Source of the DNA: Alviniconcha marisindica | Lineage: Eukaryota; Mollusca; Gastropoda; Provannidae | Assembly: GCA_018857735.1 (NCBI GenBank) | Contig: JABMCL010000049.1 | Span: forward strand, 186,001 to 250,000 | Reading direction: 5' to 3' | Length of the DNA: 64,000 bases | Shown: positions 1 through 61,034 of the stretch, in pieces | Layout: each line of letters starts with the position of its first letter | Position numbering within the stretch: the stretch's first letter is position 1 | Notes under the pieces: generated by a model | Databases searched by the model: none | What the model saw: only the letters and a program-made list of their open reading frames with translations | Told to the model about the DNA's origin: nothing | Program-made: the position numbers and the translations under genes

Positions 1-19
1 GAAAATTTATGATGCATCA

Positions 20-165
20 CAATACCTAGTTTAGCTACAAAAGTTTGACCAGTTCAGAAGATAATGTCTGGACACACCCAATTAACAGAGAGATGAACAG
101 TAATTCCAGTATACTCCCCCCCCCCCCCCCCCCAACTTTGTTCAGGGAGTATCAATAGGTCCAGA
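20..165 (+). repeat. R1 dispersed repeat, 3' fragment
   Basis: It shares the end module of the R1 family: 'agctacaaaagtttgacc', then 'cagttcagaagataatgtc', a spacer and 'aactttgttcagggagtat'. A run of about 18 C (116-133) stands just before aactttgtt. Other R1 copies have a short run of C or a purine-rich stretch in this place. Confidence 0.65.
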
Positions 166-324
166 CTGTGTACACAAGGGACGCTCAAAATATGCAAAAA
201 AACCCACAAGCACTCATACCAAATACCCATATACTCCATCCATGGCATAAAGATTACAGTCACTAAATGTGAAGCACAGTGTAGAGAATTACACCAAACT
301 GACCCAGAACTGAGAAACCCCCAT

Positions 325-620
325 TCTATCTCACACGCAAATCTGAAATCTTCTGGTGAGCAATTGTTCAGTTTCGTTGCTAGATCTGTGTGGACTTTGC
401 TGCCTGCCAGTCTGTGAAATCTCCGCAGTCTGTCTGGGTTCAAAACCCAGCTCAAGACTTTCCTCTTTAGACACGCCTTTTCACAAACATTGGTAGACCA
501 TCCCTGTGACAGTAGATTATGTCTATGTCTACATGCATGTATATGTGCATAAATGGTTTGTGCTTGCGCACTTGATTTGTGCTCTATAAGAGCTACCCAT
601 TATCATTATTACTAATCAGT
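325..620 (+). mobile_element. Non-LTR retrotransposon 3' end (relic)
   Basis: One frame reads SSGEQLFSFVARSVWTLLP, a stop, then NLRSLSGFKTQLKTFLFRH. This is the conserved end of CR1/Jockey-type ORF2 proteins (…W..LP..L…FK..LKT.LF). A 3' untranslated tail with a 'ctctataagagctaccca' box and short ATT repeats follows. It is inactive: there is a stop and only the last ~60 codons remain. Confidence 0.7.
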
Positions 621-1320
621 CAAATCCCATATCAATGTGACTCAGAATTCCATGAACACAATGTGGTGTGGATGTACCATGTGGCAGACTTGATATGAAC
701 TGTCCCATTGGTAATAGCCATAATATTCAGTCTAGTTTCTCACACTACTATGCCATGTCTCGTTTCAAACTACCACCCATTAAATTAATAGACCTTCTCT
801 TATCAAAAGAAGGACCTGGAATCTTTAACATCTGTAACATCTCAGTGTATGTTACATGGTCACTGAGGAGTCTATGCAAGTGCAGACTTAAAAGATCTTA
901 GTTTAATGTGAAGGTGAGTCAGGCACTGAGGAGTCTGAGTAAATCCTGACTTGGAAGACATGAGAACAGTCCTTCCTCCTGTCCCTACCGCCAGCAGACT
1001 CCTGTGTTGAGAGCCCAGAGCTGCCAAAGGTTCATCCTTTAAACTTCCAGCCTGGCGTAGGTCAGAATACAGCATGTATTATGCACACTTCACCTGCTGC
1101 TACAAATTTCCTCCTTTCTAATTTCCACTTCCTGGTCCCTTTAAAGTTTAACTGTTTCAAATCTTCACTCCAACATAGGTTCCTGAATGGGCCAGCAGAA
1201 TAAAACAGATCACCTTGCTTGTCATCACAAGTGGCTGCTGCAGATCCTGCGCTGAGCGCCTGGAGAATATACACAGGCTCCAAAACGCCCGTGATTGTGT
1301 AACAAAACAGTAAATGAGAC
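621..1320. other. Unassigned intergenic or intronic sequence
   Basis: No gene, repeat array or RNA gene could be supported here. A minus-strand frame around 960-1060 (DEPLAALGSQHRSLLA) looks mildly protein-like, but its phase does not fit the CDKL5 chain. Confidence 0.5.
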
Positions 1321-1545
1321 ACGTACTTGTGATTTGACAAAAATGTTTACTGTGACCTTGACCTTGAATAACTGAATTTGTTCGCGTGACACTGGCTCCT
1401 GATGATGCACCACCGTAACAAGTTTAGTTGCACAAGGTCAAGTGGTTCAGAAGGTATCTTCTGGACAAAGCTCTGACACACATACAGACAAAAACACAGG
1501 CACAGAGATTCCAGCATACCCACCTAACTTTGTTAGAGGAGGGGA
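1321..1545 (+). repeat. R1 dispersed repeat copy
   Basis: It contains 'tgaccttgaccttgaata', 'gatgatgcaccaccgtaac', 'aagtggttcagaaggtatc' and the end module 'cctaactttgttagagg', in the same order as the arrays at 54650-55890 and 59290-59995. Confidence 0.75.
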
Positions 1546-2046
1546 GGGTACAAAAATCAAATAAAAACGTAAGAAAAAGAGAGAGAAATCCCAAATGCCC
1601 ACAAGCTCTGAGTAAGAGACAAGCATACTGACCAACCAAGCAACAAGCTCTAAAGCTGACAGAGACAGTGCTTCAGTCAATCACTTCTACCAGCAAATAA
1701 CCTAAACAAATGTTTTTAATAAAAATCAACAGTGCTTCAATCATTAACTCCTTCTGACAAACAACCTTCACATTATCATAGCTTATTATACAAGCACTGC
1801 AATTATTATATTAATACACTGCCACAAATTTGTTTTGCATTGTGCATACAAATGAATCAGGGCGTAACATTTTAGAGCTTTGTGTGTACAGTGCACTTTC
1901 AGATTTTATGTCATTTTACTATTGGTCAGTCTAAAGTAGCAACAAGTTTAATAACAAATATATTATGTCAATTCAAGTTGGAATGAGCAGTATTCTAAAC
2001 TGTGAGGCATGCATGCGCGCGCATGCACACACACACACATACACAC
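1546..2046. other. Unassigned AT-rich sequence
   Basis: Only a short CA tract (about 2027-2046) and a pair of related 'cagtgcttcaatca' segments (1668, 1730) were seen. Confidence 0.5.
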
Positions 2047-2445
2047 GGAGTAAAAACACCTCCAATGCTGAATACAGTTATATCTAGACAGCCCTCTAAC
2101 CTTTGACAGTAAAAACACCTCCAATGCTCAATAAAGTCCTATTTATACAGCCCTCTAAATCATGACAGTAAAAACACCTCCAATGCTCAATAAAGTCCTA
2201 TTTATACAGCCCTCTAAATCATGACAGTAAAAACACCTCCAATGCTCAATAAAGTCCTATTTATACAGCCCTCTAAATCATGACAGTAAAAACACTGCCA
2301 ATGCTCAATAAAGTCCTATTTATACAGCCCTCTAAATCATGACAGTAAAAACACCGCCAGTGCTCAATAAAGTCCTATTTGTACAGCCCTCTAAATCAAG
2401 ACAGTAAAAACACCGCCAATGCTCAATAAAGCCCAACTTAAACAT
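2047..2445. repeat. Minisatellite, 59-bp unit, about 6.5 copies
   Basis: The unit starts 'cagtaaaaacacctccaatg' and ends 'ccctctaaatcatga'. Inner copies are nearly identical and the outer ones diverge. Confidence 0.95.
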
Positions 2446-3329
2446 GTCTCATGCAAAAGATGAAATAACACTGTGAAAGCCTACAAACCGCAAGAAGCAC
2501 AGGGCCGGTGGGCTTTAAATGTTGGTGCAGTTTTACTTTACCACTGAATGCCAAGCACACACACAACAGCTCCCATTAGCAAGTATTTTAAGGAGGCCCC
2601 TGGAACTCTCTGGGCCCCTTGGCAGTTTTAAAGGGTCAAGCCTATATGAAACAGCAGTGGTGCAGAAGTATTCTGCTTTGCATCCGATGGCCAGTGTCCT
2701 TTCTACAACTCAGTTCTGGGTTCACCTCTGTCAGACAATGTCATTTTTAGTTGTACACGTTCAGGTATCTTAGCTCTTTATAGCAGTAATAGGTTTGTTC
2801 ATTGGCTTATTGTCGCAGTTCTCCATGTCAGTAGTACTCTGATGGTTGGCAGCCCTGCCAACTCTGTAGACATGTTTTATAGCATCCATCTGTCAGTATC
2901 AAAAGGATTTTTATGTAGCATAGTAAGAAAGAAAAATATGTGGCACTTTCAAACACAAGACCATTACAAGATATTTGTCTGAAACAAGTTAGAGTAACAC
3001 TCTGAATCTGTTGAATATATCAAAACCAAACAGAGAATGGAGAAGCCGATTCTGTACACAGATCTCTATTTAATCCTCAGTTTCTTTGCATGATTTATTG
3101 CCCTAATCCAACCATACTGGCTGACTGGGTGTAAAACACCAAGTTACATACTTACTTGCACAATTGTTTATATTTTATATAAACTTTTCAGAAGCAGAAG
3201 AGCAAAACCTCTCACAATGTAGGGTGTATGAAGTACTGACGTGCCTTGTTTGTTATCACATCCCTAGTAGTCCATAAGTCTCTGTGGACATAAAGCGACA
3301 CTGAACACTTTTAGAGGGCCCAAGAGAGA
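2446..3329. other. Unassigned sequence, no gene supported
   Basis: Unique-looking AT-rich DNA without clear coding or repeat structure. Confidence 0.5.
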
Positions 3330-3380
3330 TCAAGAGCAGGGAGGTGGAGCTGGGCTTTCATAGTAGGATGGACTGTCTTC
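3330..3380 (-). CDS. Possible terminal CDKL5 exon with stop codon
   Basis: After the acceptor CGACTTTGCAG the phase-0 frame reads EDSPSYYESPAPPPCS and then TGA. This would close the CDKL5 frame if the 4867-4988 exon is real. The acceptor has a short pyrimidine tract and the piece is only 17 codons, so the call rests on phase agreement and the Pro/Ser-rich composition. Confidence 0.28.
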   Translation of the reverse strand, partial: EDSPSYYESPAPPPCS

Positions 3381-3699
3381 CTGCAAAGTCGTTCCTCAAA
3401 AGTTGCTTCTCCGACACTCTCTTTGTGACTTTGTTCCGCACATCTTTGACATAGCGAAGTACACAAAATGCTTTGCACCATCCCTAATAGACCTTATAGT
3501 TTCTGTGGACATAAAACACCATGTTTACTTACTTACATGTTATCTTGCTGTTGGGTGTGTGCTGGCATATTTGTGTTTGAGCAATAAAGTTGTATTACTT
3601 CACAACTGCCACAGTGGTCAATCATGCAAGTGCTAAAAACAGCTCCGACTTCACAACCACCAGAAAGCAGACTTCTCTAAACAAGGACAGTCTCACCCC

Positions 3700-3722
3700 A
3701 AAAAAAAAAAAAAAAAAAAAAA
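3700..3722. repeat. Poly-A tract (23 nt)
   Basis: An uninterrupted A run stands directly before the minisatellite at 3723. It could be a retroposon poly-A tail, but no element body was recognised. Confidence 0.9.
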
Positions 3723-4495
3723 GCAGGTGACATCAGTCATTTGTCTTCCTAACAAGGGCAAATCGGACAAAACTCAGCATGTGATGTCCGTCGTTAGTCT
3801 TCCAAACAAGGCTAGATCTCCCAAATTACAGTATGTGATGTCTGTCGTTAGTCTTCCAAACAAGGCTAGATCTCCCAAATTACAGCATGTGATGTCCGTC
3901 GTTAGTCTTCCAAACAAGGCTAGATCTCCCAAATTACAGTATGTGATGTCCGTCGTTAGTCTTCCAAACAAGGCTAGATCTCCCAAATTACAGTATGTGA
4001 TGTCCGTCGTTAGTCTTCCAAACAAGGTTAGATCTCCCAAATTACAGTATGTGATGTCCGTCATTAGTCTTCCAAACAAGGCTATATCTCAACAACAAAA
4101 TCAACATGTGATGATGTTTGTAGTCCTTTAAACAAGGACAGATCTCACAAGATCCAGCATGTGATGTTGGTCATTAGTCTAAAAAAACCAAGGACAGATC
4201 TCACAAGATCCAGCATGTGATGTTGGTCATTAGTCTAAAAAAAACAAGGACAGATCTCACAAGATCCAGCATGTTATGTTGGTCATTAGTCTCAAAAAAC
4301 AAGGCCAGATCTCACAAGATCCAGTGTGTGATGTTGGTCATTAGTCTCAAAAAACAAGGACAGATCTCACAAGATCCAGTGTGTGATGTTGGTCATTAGT
4401 CTAAAAAAACAAGGACATATCTCACAAGATTCAGTGTGTGATGCTGGTCATTAGTAAATAAACACGTGATGTTGGTTGTTAGTCTTCCAAACAGA
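3723..4495. repeat. Minisatellite, 54-bp units grading into ~50-bp units
   Basis: From 3723 to about 4130 the 54-bp unit starts 'gtgatgtccgtcgttagtct' and includes 'aaggctagatctcccaaat'. From 4130 a diverged subfamily takes over ('gtgatgttggtcattagtct', 'cagatctcacaagatccag'). Because 54 is a multiple of 3, both strands show spurious open frames. Confidence 0.95.
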
Positions 4496-4585
4496 ATGTG
4501 AATACATCCATGGGGGGAAAAAATCAAACATAAAACAAATAAAACAACAGAAAAACAGCCAGTGGAGTTAGACTCACATTCTAAA

Positions 4586-4828
4586 ACCTGCTGATGAACG
4601 TACTACCATTCTGTGGGGGAGGGAGAGAAATGCTGATTTGAACCCCCAGCACACCCCTCTGCCCTGCCTACATAACAGGCAATAGCAATCAGCTGCACTT
4701 AAAAAGACCTGCTGATGAACGTACTACCATTCTGTGGGGGAGGGAGAGAAATGTTGATTTGAACCCCCAGCACACCCCTCTGCCCTGCCTACATAATAGG
4801 CAATAGCAATCAGCTGCACTTAAAAAGA
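4586..4828. repeat. Tandem duplication, 121-bp unit, two copies
   Basis: Both copies start 'acctgctgatgaacgtact' and differ at only a few positions. Confidence 0.95.
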
Positions 4829-4866
4829 CCACGCTGGAGATGAAACATGGTTCCTGCCAGCCTCAC

Positions 4867-4988
4867 CTTCCAGCCATTTCTCTGGATTCCTTTTTCTTCC
4901 TGTTCCAATGAGGACTGACAACTTGCTTTCACCACCCACTTAATCACGCAGGCTACGCGCCTACTGGATTCGGTGGAGAATTGTATCG
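4867..4988 (-). CDS. Possible further CDKL5 exon
   Basis: The acceptor is TTCCATATCAG and the donor is strong (TGGAAG/GTGAGG). It starts with 2 nt, which is what the 5888-5957 exon needs, and ends in phase 0. It encodes 40 residues from IQFSTESSRR to GIQRNGWK. The other two frames contain stops. Against it, the opposite strand gives an equally open and more protein-like exon over the same DNA (4952-5087). Only one of the two is likely to be real. Confidence 0.33.
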
Positions 4989-5629
4989 CTGATATGGAAC
5001 AGTCGGAGCCCTTAAAGTCATGCAAGAAGCAAGGAAAAGAAAGGAAACCAAAGCTGCAGTCAGTGGACAAGATGAACTCCAACACAGGTTAGACAACAAA
5101 CACTCTGCACTATCACACAGTCAGCGTGCTGAAGTGACACATCCACAGCACAGACACCTACGGGGACAATCTGTTACCTGTCTCATTTAACTCTGTGGCA
5201 GACTCTGTGGATGCAACCAGACAAGTGAGCTGATAATAAGCTGTAGAAAAATAATAATAACAACGGCTCAGCTGATAATAAGCTGTAGAAAAATAATAAT
5301 AATAACAGCTGAGCTGATAATAAGTTCTGCACACGCTCAAACTTCATGCATGGCCGGGAACAGGTCTTGCGGGCTTTAAAATCATTCACGGCAAGCTTCT
5401 GTGAAGTATTTCAAGAATAGTCAGATCTGTTTGTGTTGTTTTTGATGAGCTCAGCCAGCCACAAACAGGCATTTCCAAAATGTCACTCTCGGTGTCAGAT
5501 GAAGGCAAATTTGCTTTCACAAAAATGCTGGAGTGCCAGCCATGGCTTTTGGACTTCTTTATGGAGGACCATCACATCAGGAAGACAGTTTGCCAGAGCG
5601 ACATCTCTATTACCAGTGAAATGGTGTGA
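4952..5629 (+). CDS. Possible plus-strand two-exon coding segment, function unknown
   Basis: Exon 4952-5087 has acceptor ATCACGCAG and donor ACACAG/GTTAGA. It encodes ATRLLDSVENCIADMEQ followed by a Lys-rich stretch ending VDKMNSNT. A 381-bp intron then joins in phase (acceptor CACAAACAG) to 5469-5629, which encodes GISKMSLSVSDEGKFAFTK and an aromatic and acidic segment around WLLDFFMEDHH, ending at TGA 5627-5629. If ATG/GTGTGA is used as a donor instead, the frame continues. I do not recognise the protein. It would be antisense to, or convergent with, the CDKL5 3' end. A chance open frame cannot be excluded. Confidence 0.33.
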
Positions 5630-5887
5630 CAGGGGGGCCTGCTTGTAAACTTGCTACTGAATGCTCCTAAACCTGGCACCTGAAGGTCCAATTACAAGGT
5701 CTGCTTGCCTTCAACTGTTATATTGCCAGGCACTGGAAAATGTGTTCAAACAAACCATTGCTGCTTCAAACATGTGTGCAGCTTATAATATATGAAGACA
5801 GTGGTGTTGCATGATTTTCTTAAGGCAATGACAGACAAGCATAATCGAAATGGAGATGATTGACAAAGTTGACAGGGGCATACCCAC

Positions 5888-54500
<48,613 letters not shown>

Positions 54501-54649
54501 CTGAAATATAAAACACGCAGTAAGCATGCTGCAAAAACAAAACAAAGTTTGTCACTTGTGTGGCAAAATGTACATCACTATTATTGGCAGTATGCCATCA
54601 ATACATGCTCACTTCATTTGCAAATATGTCTGCTTATTAGCATTAATCC

Positions 54650-55890
54650 ACACACCTAGTTTGGTTGCAAAGATATCAGTGGTATAGAAAATACAGAAGC
54701 GGCCAACCATGACTGTGACCTTAACCTTGAGCACAGCAATCCAATCTGTTTACAAGACACTCTGGCTGTTGATCATGTACCATCAAACTAAGCTTGGTTG
54801 CAAAAGGATCAGCAGCTCTGAAGACACAGTAGAAACGATCCTATCTTCATCATATAATCCTTCACTGTGACCTTGGCCTTGAAAGTAGCAAAACAATCTT
54901 TTGCAAGACACTCTGGTTCATGATGATGCACCACCATAAAAAAAAAATCTGGACTAACAGTTAACGACATTTTTAACCTTTGCTGTGACCTTGAACACAC
55001 CGAAGAATTGTTTTCACAAAACTTTCTGTCTTGTACTGATGCACCATCAAAGAAAGTTTGGAAGCAAAAGGATCAGCAGTTCAAAAGATATAATAGTCAT
55101 ATTTAGATTCTATGAACCATGCAGCCTTGACCTTGAAGATAGTAACCCAATTTTTGTACATGACACCCCAGCTTATGATGTATCACCACACCAAGCTTGG
55201 TTACAAAAGGTTCATTATTCATAATTTTGAACATTTGCTGTGGGTTCATTATTCATCAATTTTGAACATTTGCTGTGACCTGAACATAGGCACCCACAAT
55301 TTTCACTGGGCATTTTGGTTTATGATGGTCTACCATAAAATCAAGCCTGGTTGCAAAGAATCATTAGTTCAAAAGCATATTAGAAACAACCGTATATTAT
55401 ATATACAAGCCCTCAATGTGACCTTGACCTCAAAGACAGTTACCATTACCCCCCCCCTCCCCCCATCTGTATGACACTCCAGCTTACAATGATGTATCAC
55501 CATACCATGTTTGGTTACAAAAGGTTCAGCAGTTCAGAAGATACTGTCCCAATAAGCAGTTGAATTAATTTTTCTTACCATCCACTGTGACCTTGATCAT
55601 TGCAATCTAATATTTTCACTGGCCACTTTTGCTTATTATGATCTAACATCCAACTAAATTTGGTTGCAAAAAAATCATTAGTTCAGAAGCTACAGTAGAA
55701 ATGCTCATACTTGAATATAAACCCTCACTGTCACCCTGACCTTAAAGATAGCAATCTATTGCAATTTTTGCACATTACTCTATCCGTTAATGCTGCACCA
55801 CCACTGTGGAACAACAGACAGGAATGTCTTTTCTTCTTCAGAAATTGTGAAGGGGGCATACCAAGAAAATATTCCCCCCTCCCCCCCCCC
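54650..55890 (+). repeat. R1 dispersed repeat, tandem block of about 8 units
   Basis: Each unit of about 140-155 bp has a 'gtgaccttgaccttgaa'-type box (54714, 54868, 54983, 55127, 55275, 55418, 55588, 55732), an 'actctggctcatgatgatg'-type box and 'tttggttgcaaaaggatca'. C tracts occur at 55449 and 55872-55899. Confidence 0.85.
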
Positions 55891-55899
55891 CCCCCCCCC

Positions 55900-56765
55900 C
55901 CGAATGCACCTACCATCATAAACTAGCTGCTCAACAAGAGCCAACAATCTGCTTTTATTTCTTAACACATGCACCTTTGGTGGAGCTGATGTACCTAGCA
56001 TTTATTTGCATGCTAGGTGATGAGCATGCACCTTGGTGGAGTTTATGTACCTTGCATGCCAGGTGAGAGTTACAGTGAACAATTTGGGTCTTTGCTGTCA
56101 GTGTTCATGTGACATCTTTCCGGTGCTACTCAAGTCCCTTTTGTTTGTGGATTCTATCCCATAATGAACAATACTAGAAAACTTGGGGGGGGGGGGGGGG
56201 GGGGGGCAGAGAAAAGACAGAAAGGGCAACAGGGCTAGGCAGGATTAGGCAGAACATGAGGAAACAGTAATCAAATGACAACTACTCCACACAGGGAGTG
56301 AAATGACACCAGACATCCTTGGCTTCCTTGCCTTCAGGGCATCACTGTTCCATCAAGCACTATCATTTACATTCATTTTGCTGCTTATAATTTATATCAC
56401 GCAAGTTTTCTCTAGATTTCAGCATAGAGACCTAGCCACCGGCTCATGAAATATCCATTGTGTAACTACTCTTTCTTTCTTTCCCTCAAACCATTCCCTC
56501 CCTTTTGGGCACATGCTGAGCAGTCAGGCAGCAACTCCATCTGCTGCAGGCATCAAACATTGATGAGTGCTGGCTGACACTTGTATCCTACCCACCAATG
56601 CTGGTGCTCTTTGTTCTGCCTGCAATTGGAATGTTGCCCTCATTTGGTATTAACCATTCAAATTCTATATGGGAATCAGGTGTCCTCCCTGACATCATGT
56701 AGCACAAGGCCCTCATTAGTGCCTAAGGATGAATTTGAAGAGGACAAGAATGGAAAACAAGGAGG
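55900..56765. other. Unassigned intron sequence with a G tract
   Basis: A run of about 20 G (56186-56205) and a 'tggtggagct.atgtacct' pair (55979, 56033). No gene. Confidence 0.5.
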
Positions 56766-56767
56766 GA

Positions 56768-57004
<237 letters not shown>

Positions 57005-57006
<2 letters not shown>

Positions 57007-59085
57007 TCTTTCTCAAAACTTCCTATAAAAACATTTACAAAATAAAGGGGGGGGGGGTTGCATTTTGATAAATTAGGCTTGTGTTTATCTGACCCACTGG
57101 TGTTTATCTGTTTATCTGAGCCACCACTGGGAAGTATTTGGTTGGGAGTGGATGACTATTAATGTAGTCACGAGGACAAATGGACAATCATTCACACTAT
57201 GATCAACAGCAAATGACCATTAACCTAATCACAACAGGAAGGACAAATGGTCAATGTATTGTCCTGAATGAATAACTACCAACATGTCACCAAACTGTAA
57301 ATTAGATAATCAGCATGCGCAAACAAAACACACCTCTCTTTGGACTACCAGTTTCCTCCAACATTTCACTTTCCTTTCCTTTCAGTGTGTGCTCACTCAG
57401 GGGAGGGGCCATGTTACTGTTAATTCTACATGAGGGACCCAGACAAATGTTCCAGTAAATCTTTGAAGGATGTCGATACCCCCCCCCCCCCCGTTTACTC
57501 TAGCTTTCACAGCAGGCTAGACCTCATATGGGAGCCTGCCTTTTATTGGGTGTTTTATTTTATTTTCCTAATTTATGCTTGTTTGTTTCATCATATGTAA
57601 AAATGAAAAAGTTTTGTTTGTTCTAGTTCAAAAGACTTGCGATTTTGGGGCCTCCCTGGGTTAGGGTTTGGGGTTGGGCTAGTTACCGGTTCTTGCCATT
57701 CACTGTTTTTTCTCTTGGCTTGCCCTTTTGTTTATCAAGTTATATTGTTTATTTACGATGTACGAGTGAGGGGGGTAGTCTCGATGTTTAACAAGACCTC
57801 TCATTCTTTCTTTGTGTGGGGTAGTTCATGAGCGTCTGTTGGCCTGCCATGTTGTTGTCACTGCTAAGTGGGTTGTATTGTGTACACAGATTACGTGTAT
57901 CCAGCCTTTGTCCTGTTGCTCGCTGACATTACTTACCTCCTCTTTCTTTTCTGAAAGTGTTGTGTTTTCCTCTCTCTTTTCCCCTTCTTTTTCACCATGT
58001 GTTCTTTATTTTTTATCTTTGGTTTATTGGCCATTTCATACCTGCTTGTTAGCTTGTTGCCTGATTAGGGCAGCCATTTTGTTTTTCTCCTGTCATCCAC
58101 ATTTGTTTACATCCCGATGCTTTGTCATCGGTAGTCCTGATTAACATTTTGCTTTATCAGTCTGCAGCCTTTGTTTTTCTAGATGGAAGCCAGGTTAGTG
58201 AGGGGTTAGTTTAGAGTTAGTTATGGTTAGTTTGGCTTTCCATCTGTTTGTCGTTGGCACAGTTATTTTTGCTCTGGGCTCTTACGACTGTAGTCGTCCA
58301 CTCCTTTGTTGCAGACAGTAGTCTATTCGACTGTTGTGATTTGGTGATGTTTTTTGTGTGTTTTTTTCTCCACCTTACGCTTGCAGGCAGGCAACCGTTT
58401 GGGGTTTTGAGGTGGTTTCAGCTGTTTTGTTTCTTTCATTTGGTGTCAGCTGTTTGCTTGCCTGATTAGGGCAGCCATTTTTCGTTTGCCACCAGCATTT
58501 GTGGTTTGGTCTTTCTCAGTTTCTCACTTTTGGCGTCATGCTGTGCACTTGCTGCTCATCAGCTTCATCCTTGGAGATTCAAACTGGCATTTTTTCCCAG
58601 TCAGTTACCCTGTGGACAGCCCTACAAATTCCGCTTTGAAGCAAAACCCATTTGCTATTCTGCCATAAAGTTTACAAAATCACACTCAGCGAAGTGCTCG
58701 CTACACAAATGGGCGTGACTGAGGCGCAGCATCAAAGTCAGCTCATTTGAATTGTACAAATTTGACCCATTTTCGCCTCACAGTGGGTTGATTCCAAGGG
58801 AACTCGTGCATAGTTATGCTTTGGGTTGCTTGTGAGTTGTTACAGTTTGCTGCAACACAGTAGGCCGGCATGGCTAGAGCTTTTTGTCAACCACACGCAT
58901 ACACATTCAATGAACAATCTAAGATTGCAACCGCACTGACTCCCCAGCTATGGTATTACCTGAAGTAAGACAAATTCACAACCTGTTAACCCCACATCAG
59001 TGTTGTGTAGGACTGACCACACAACCGCCTACACAGGTACACTATAAACAGATCTTTACATACAATTAACTGTCTCTCTCTCTCT
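57005..59085. other. Unassigned sequence, longest repeat-poor stretch
   Basis: T-rich DNA with G and C tracts (57050-57057, 57480-57492). 'cctgattagggcagccattt' occurs twice (58060, 58462). No exon of the missing CDKL5 N-lobe (glycine loop, VAIK) could be found here. Confidence 0.5.

Positions 59086-59089
<4 letters not shown>

Positions 59090-59141
<52 letters not shown>
59090..59141. repeat. CA microsatellite
   Basis: (CA)n of about 50 bp preceded by (CT)n. Confidence 0.96.
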
Positions 59142-59142
<1 letters not shown>

Positions 59143-59289
59143 CTTCTTTAAATACACAAACATGCACAAATACACACTCTCTCAACATGACAAGGTTTGT
59201 CAGCTTGCATGGCAAAACACCTCCCATTGTGTGCCTAGCTACTGTGTAACTGTTATTGTCAGCATGCTTTATATACCCACTTTATTTTC

Positions 59290-59995
59290 ATTAGTTCTGG
59301 TTGCTTGAAATAATACATCAACTAGTTTGGTTGCAAAAATATCAGGGCAAACAATCAATGAAGTTTTGGACCATCACTGTGACCTTGACACTGAACACAA
59401 CAACCCAATCTTTTCGCAAAACACTGTGGCTTATGATGGTGTACCATCAAACAAAGTTTGGTTGCAAAAGGATAAGCAGTTCTTAACACAAATTAGAAAT
59501 GATCAGATTTTGATTATATAACTTGAAGATGGCAAACAATCTTTTCACATGACACTCTGGCTCATGAAAATGCATCACCATACTAAGTTTGGCGACAAAA
59601 GCTTAAATTGTTTTTAAAAAAAATCAGCTTGAAAACATCTAATGGTGTTTTGCACCTTTGCTGTAACCTTGACCATAGCAATCCAGTCTTTTCACAAGAC
59701 ACTCCAGCTGATGATGTACTGTCAAACTAAGTTTGGTTTCAAAAGAATCAGCAGTTCAGAAGATATTATACAAACAGTTATACTTTGATAAGCCCCCATT
59801 TGTCATTGACCCTGAAAATAATTTCTTTTTTCTTTCTTTTTTTGCATAACATTCCAGCTATGTTGGCGCACCACTACACTAAGATTAGTTACAAAAGGTT
59901 AACAATTTAGAAGATATCTTCCAGACAAAGCCTGGACACAGACAGAAGGATGGTGATTGCACTAAACACCTCACCTCACTCCTAACTTTGTTACA
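59290..59995 (+). repeat. R1 dispersed repeat, about 4 units plus end module
   Basis: Boxes 'gtgaccttgacactgaac' (59383), 'gtaaccttgaccatagc' (59661) and 'agtttggttgcaaaaggat' recur. It ends with the module 'ctaactttgttacaggagt' at about 59980. Confidence 0.83.
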
Positions 59996-60039
59996 GGAGT
60001 ACAAATATGCGCACATACTCTCTCCAAACACACACAAAG

Positions 60040-60041
60040 AT

Positions 60042-60097
<56 letters not shown>

Positions 60098-60142
60098 TCT
60101 TTCTCTCTCCCTCCAAACATACAAGCACACACACACACACAC
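60040..60142. repeat. CA microsatellites
   Basis: (CA)n at 60041-60095 and 60124-60142. Confidence 0.95.
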
Positions 60143-61030
60143 TCTCTCTGTCTTTACTTGCAGAGCCCAGCATTACCCATACACCAATCTCTCCCCACCC
60201 AGAGGCAATAAAGTAGTTGCAGAAAATTCACCACAACAAATTAGCCTGGGCCAATCAATCAGTCAATCAATCCACAGAAGCAGCTTTTGTCCAGCAACAT
60301 ATCAGGAAGTGAAGGAGTGGTTTTCTTCCCCCAGTGATCCATTGTGGATACTGTAGAATGGGAACTGGCTGGTTTCAAGCCGATAGCTATACCCTTCAGC
60401 TTCACCGGCTGGGGGCTCATTCCCAGACTCTGCACTGGCACTATCAGGTGCCAGCCACTGGCCAATCATCCCTGCCATCATTGATCTGCTGGCTGGGATG
60501 GAGTGGAGGCTGCTCCACAAAAGGCAGCCGGCCGAAATAATTCATAGAGCCCAGCAAAATAGCAACAGTGTGTCCAGGACGCATGTCTGGAAAGATAAGT
60601 GGAAGGTTCAAAGCTATCAAGCACTCCAGGAAGTGTTGCGAGTGTGTGCCATGGAGTGTCTATGTCTTGATTCCAAACAATGAATTATGGTTGCCAAAAA
60701 GAAACAAAAATCTGTGTATTATCTCTTGTTATTTTTATTCCTCGTATTTTTCTTTTCTTTTAATAATTACTGCCCACTGGTCTATTTTTATCATGTTCAA
60801 ATCTTTTATTTTAAACTTTGTTTCATGCAACACACAAAAACATTACTGAAATGTGTGAATCTATAGAAAGTTCAAGATGGACTCTACACAAACACCTCTA
60901 CACAAACACGTGCCCCATCTCAGCTCTCAGAAGTTTTACCAATGATGCCTTTGAAAAACACATAAATCAATATAAACTTGTTACCATCGACAACAGTCCT
61001 ATTTGATCTCTTCAAAGCACATCATCATCT
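60143..61030. other. Unassigned sequence
   Basis: Open frames on both strands around 60300-60680 show no recognisable domain or splice pattern. Confidence 0.5.
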
Positions 61031-61034
61031 GAGT

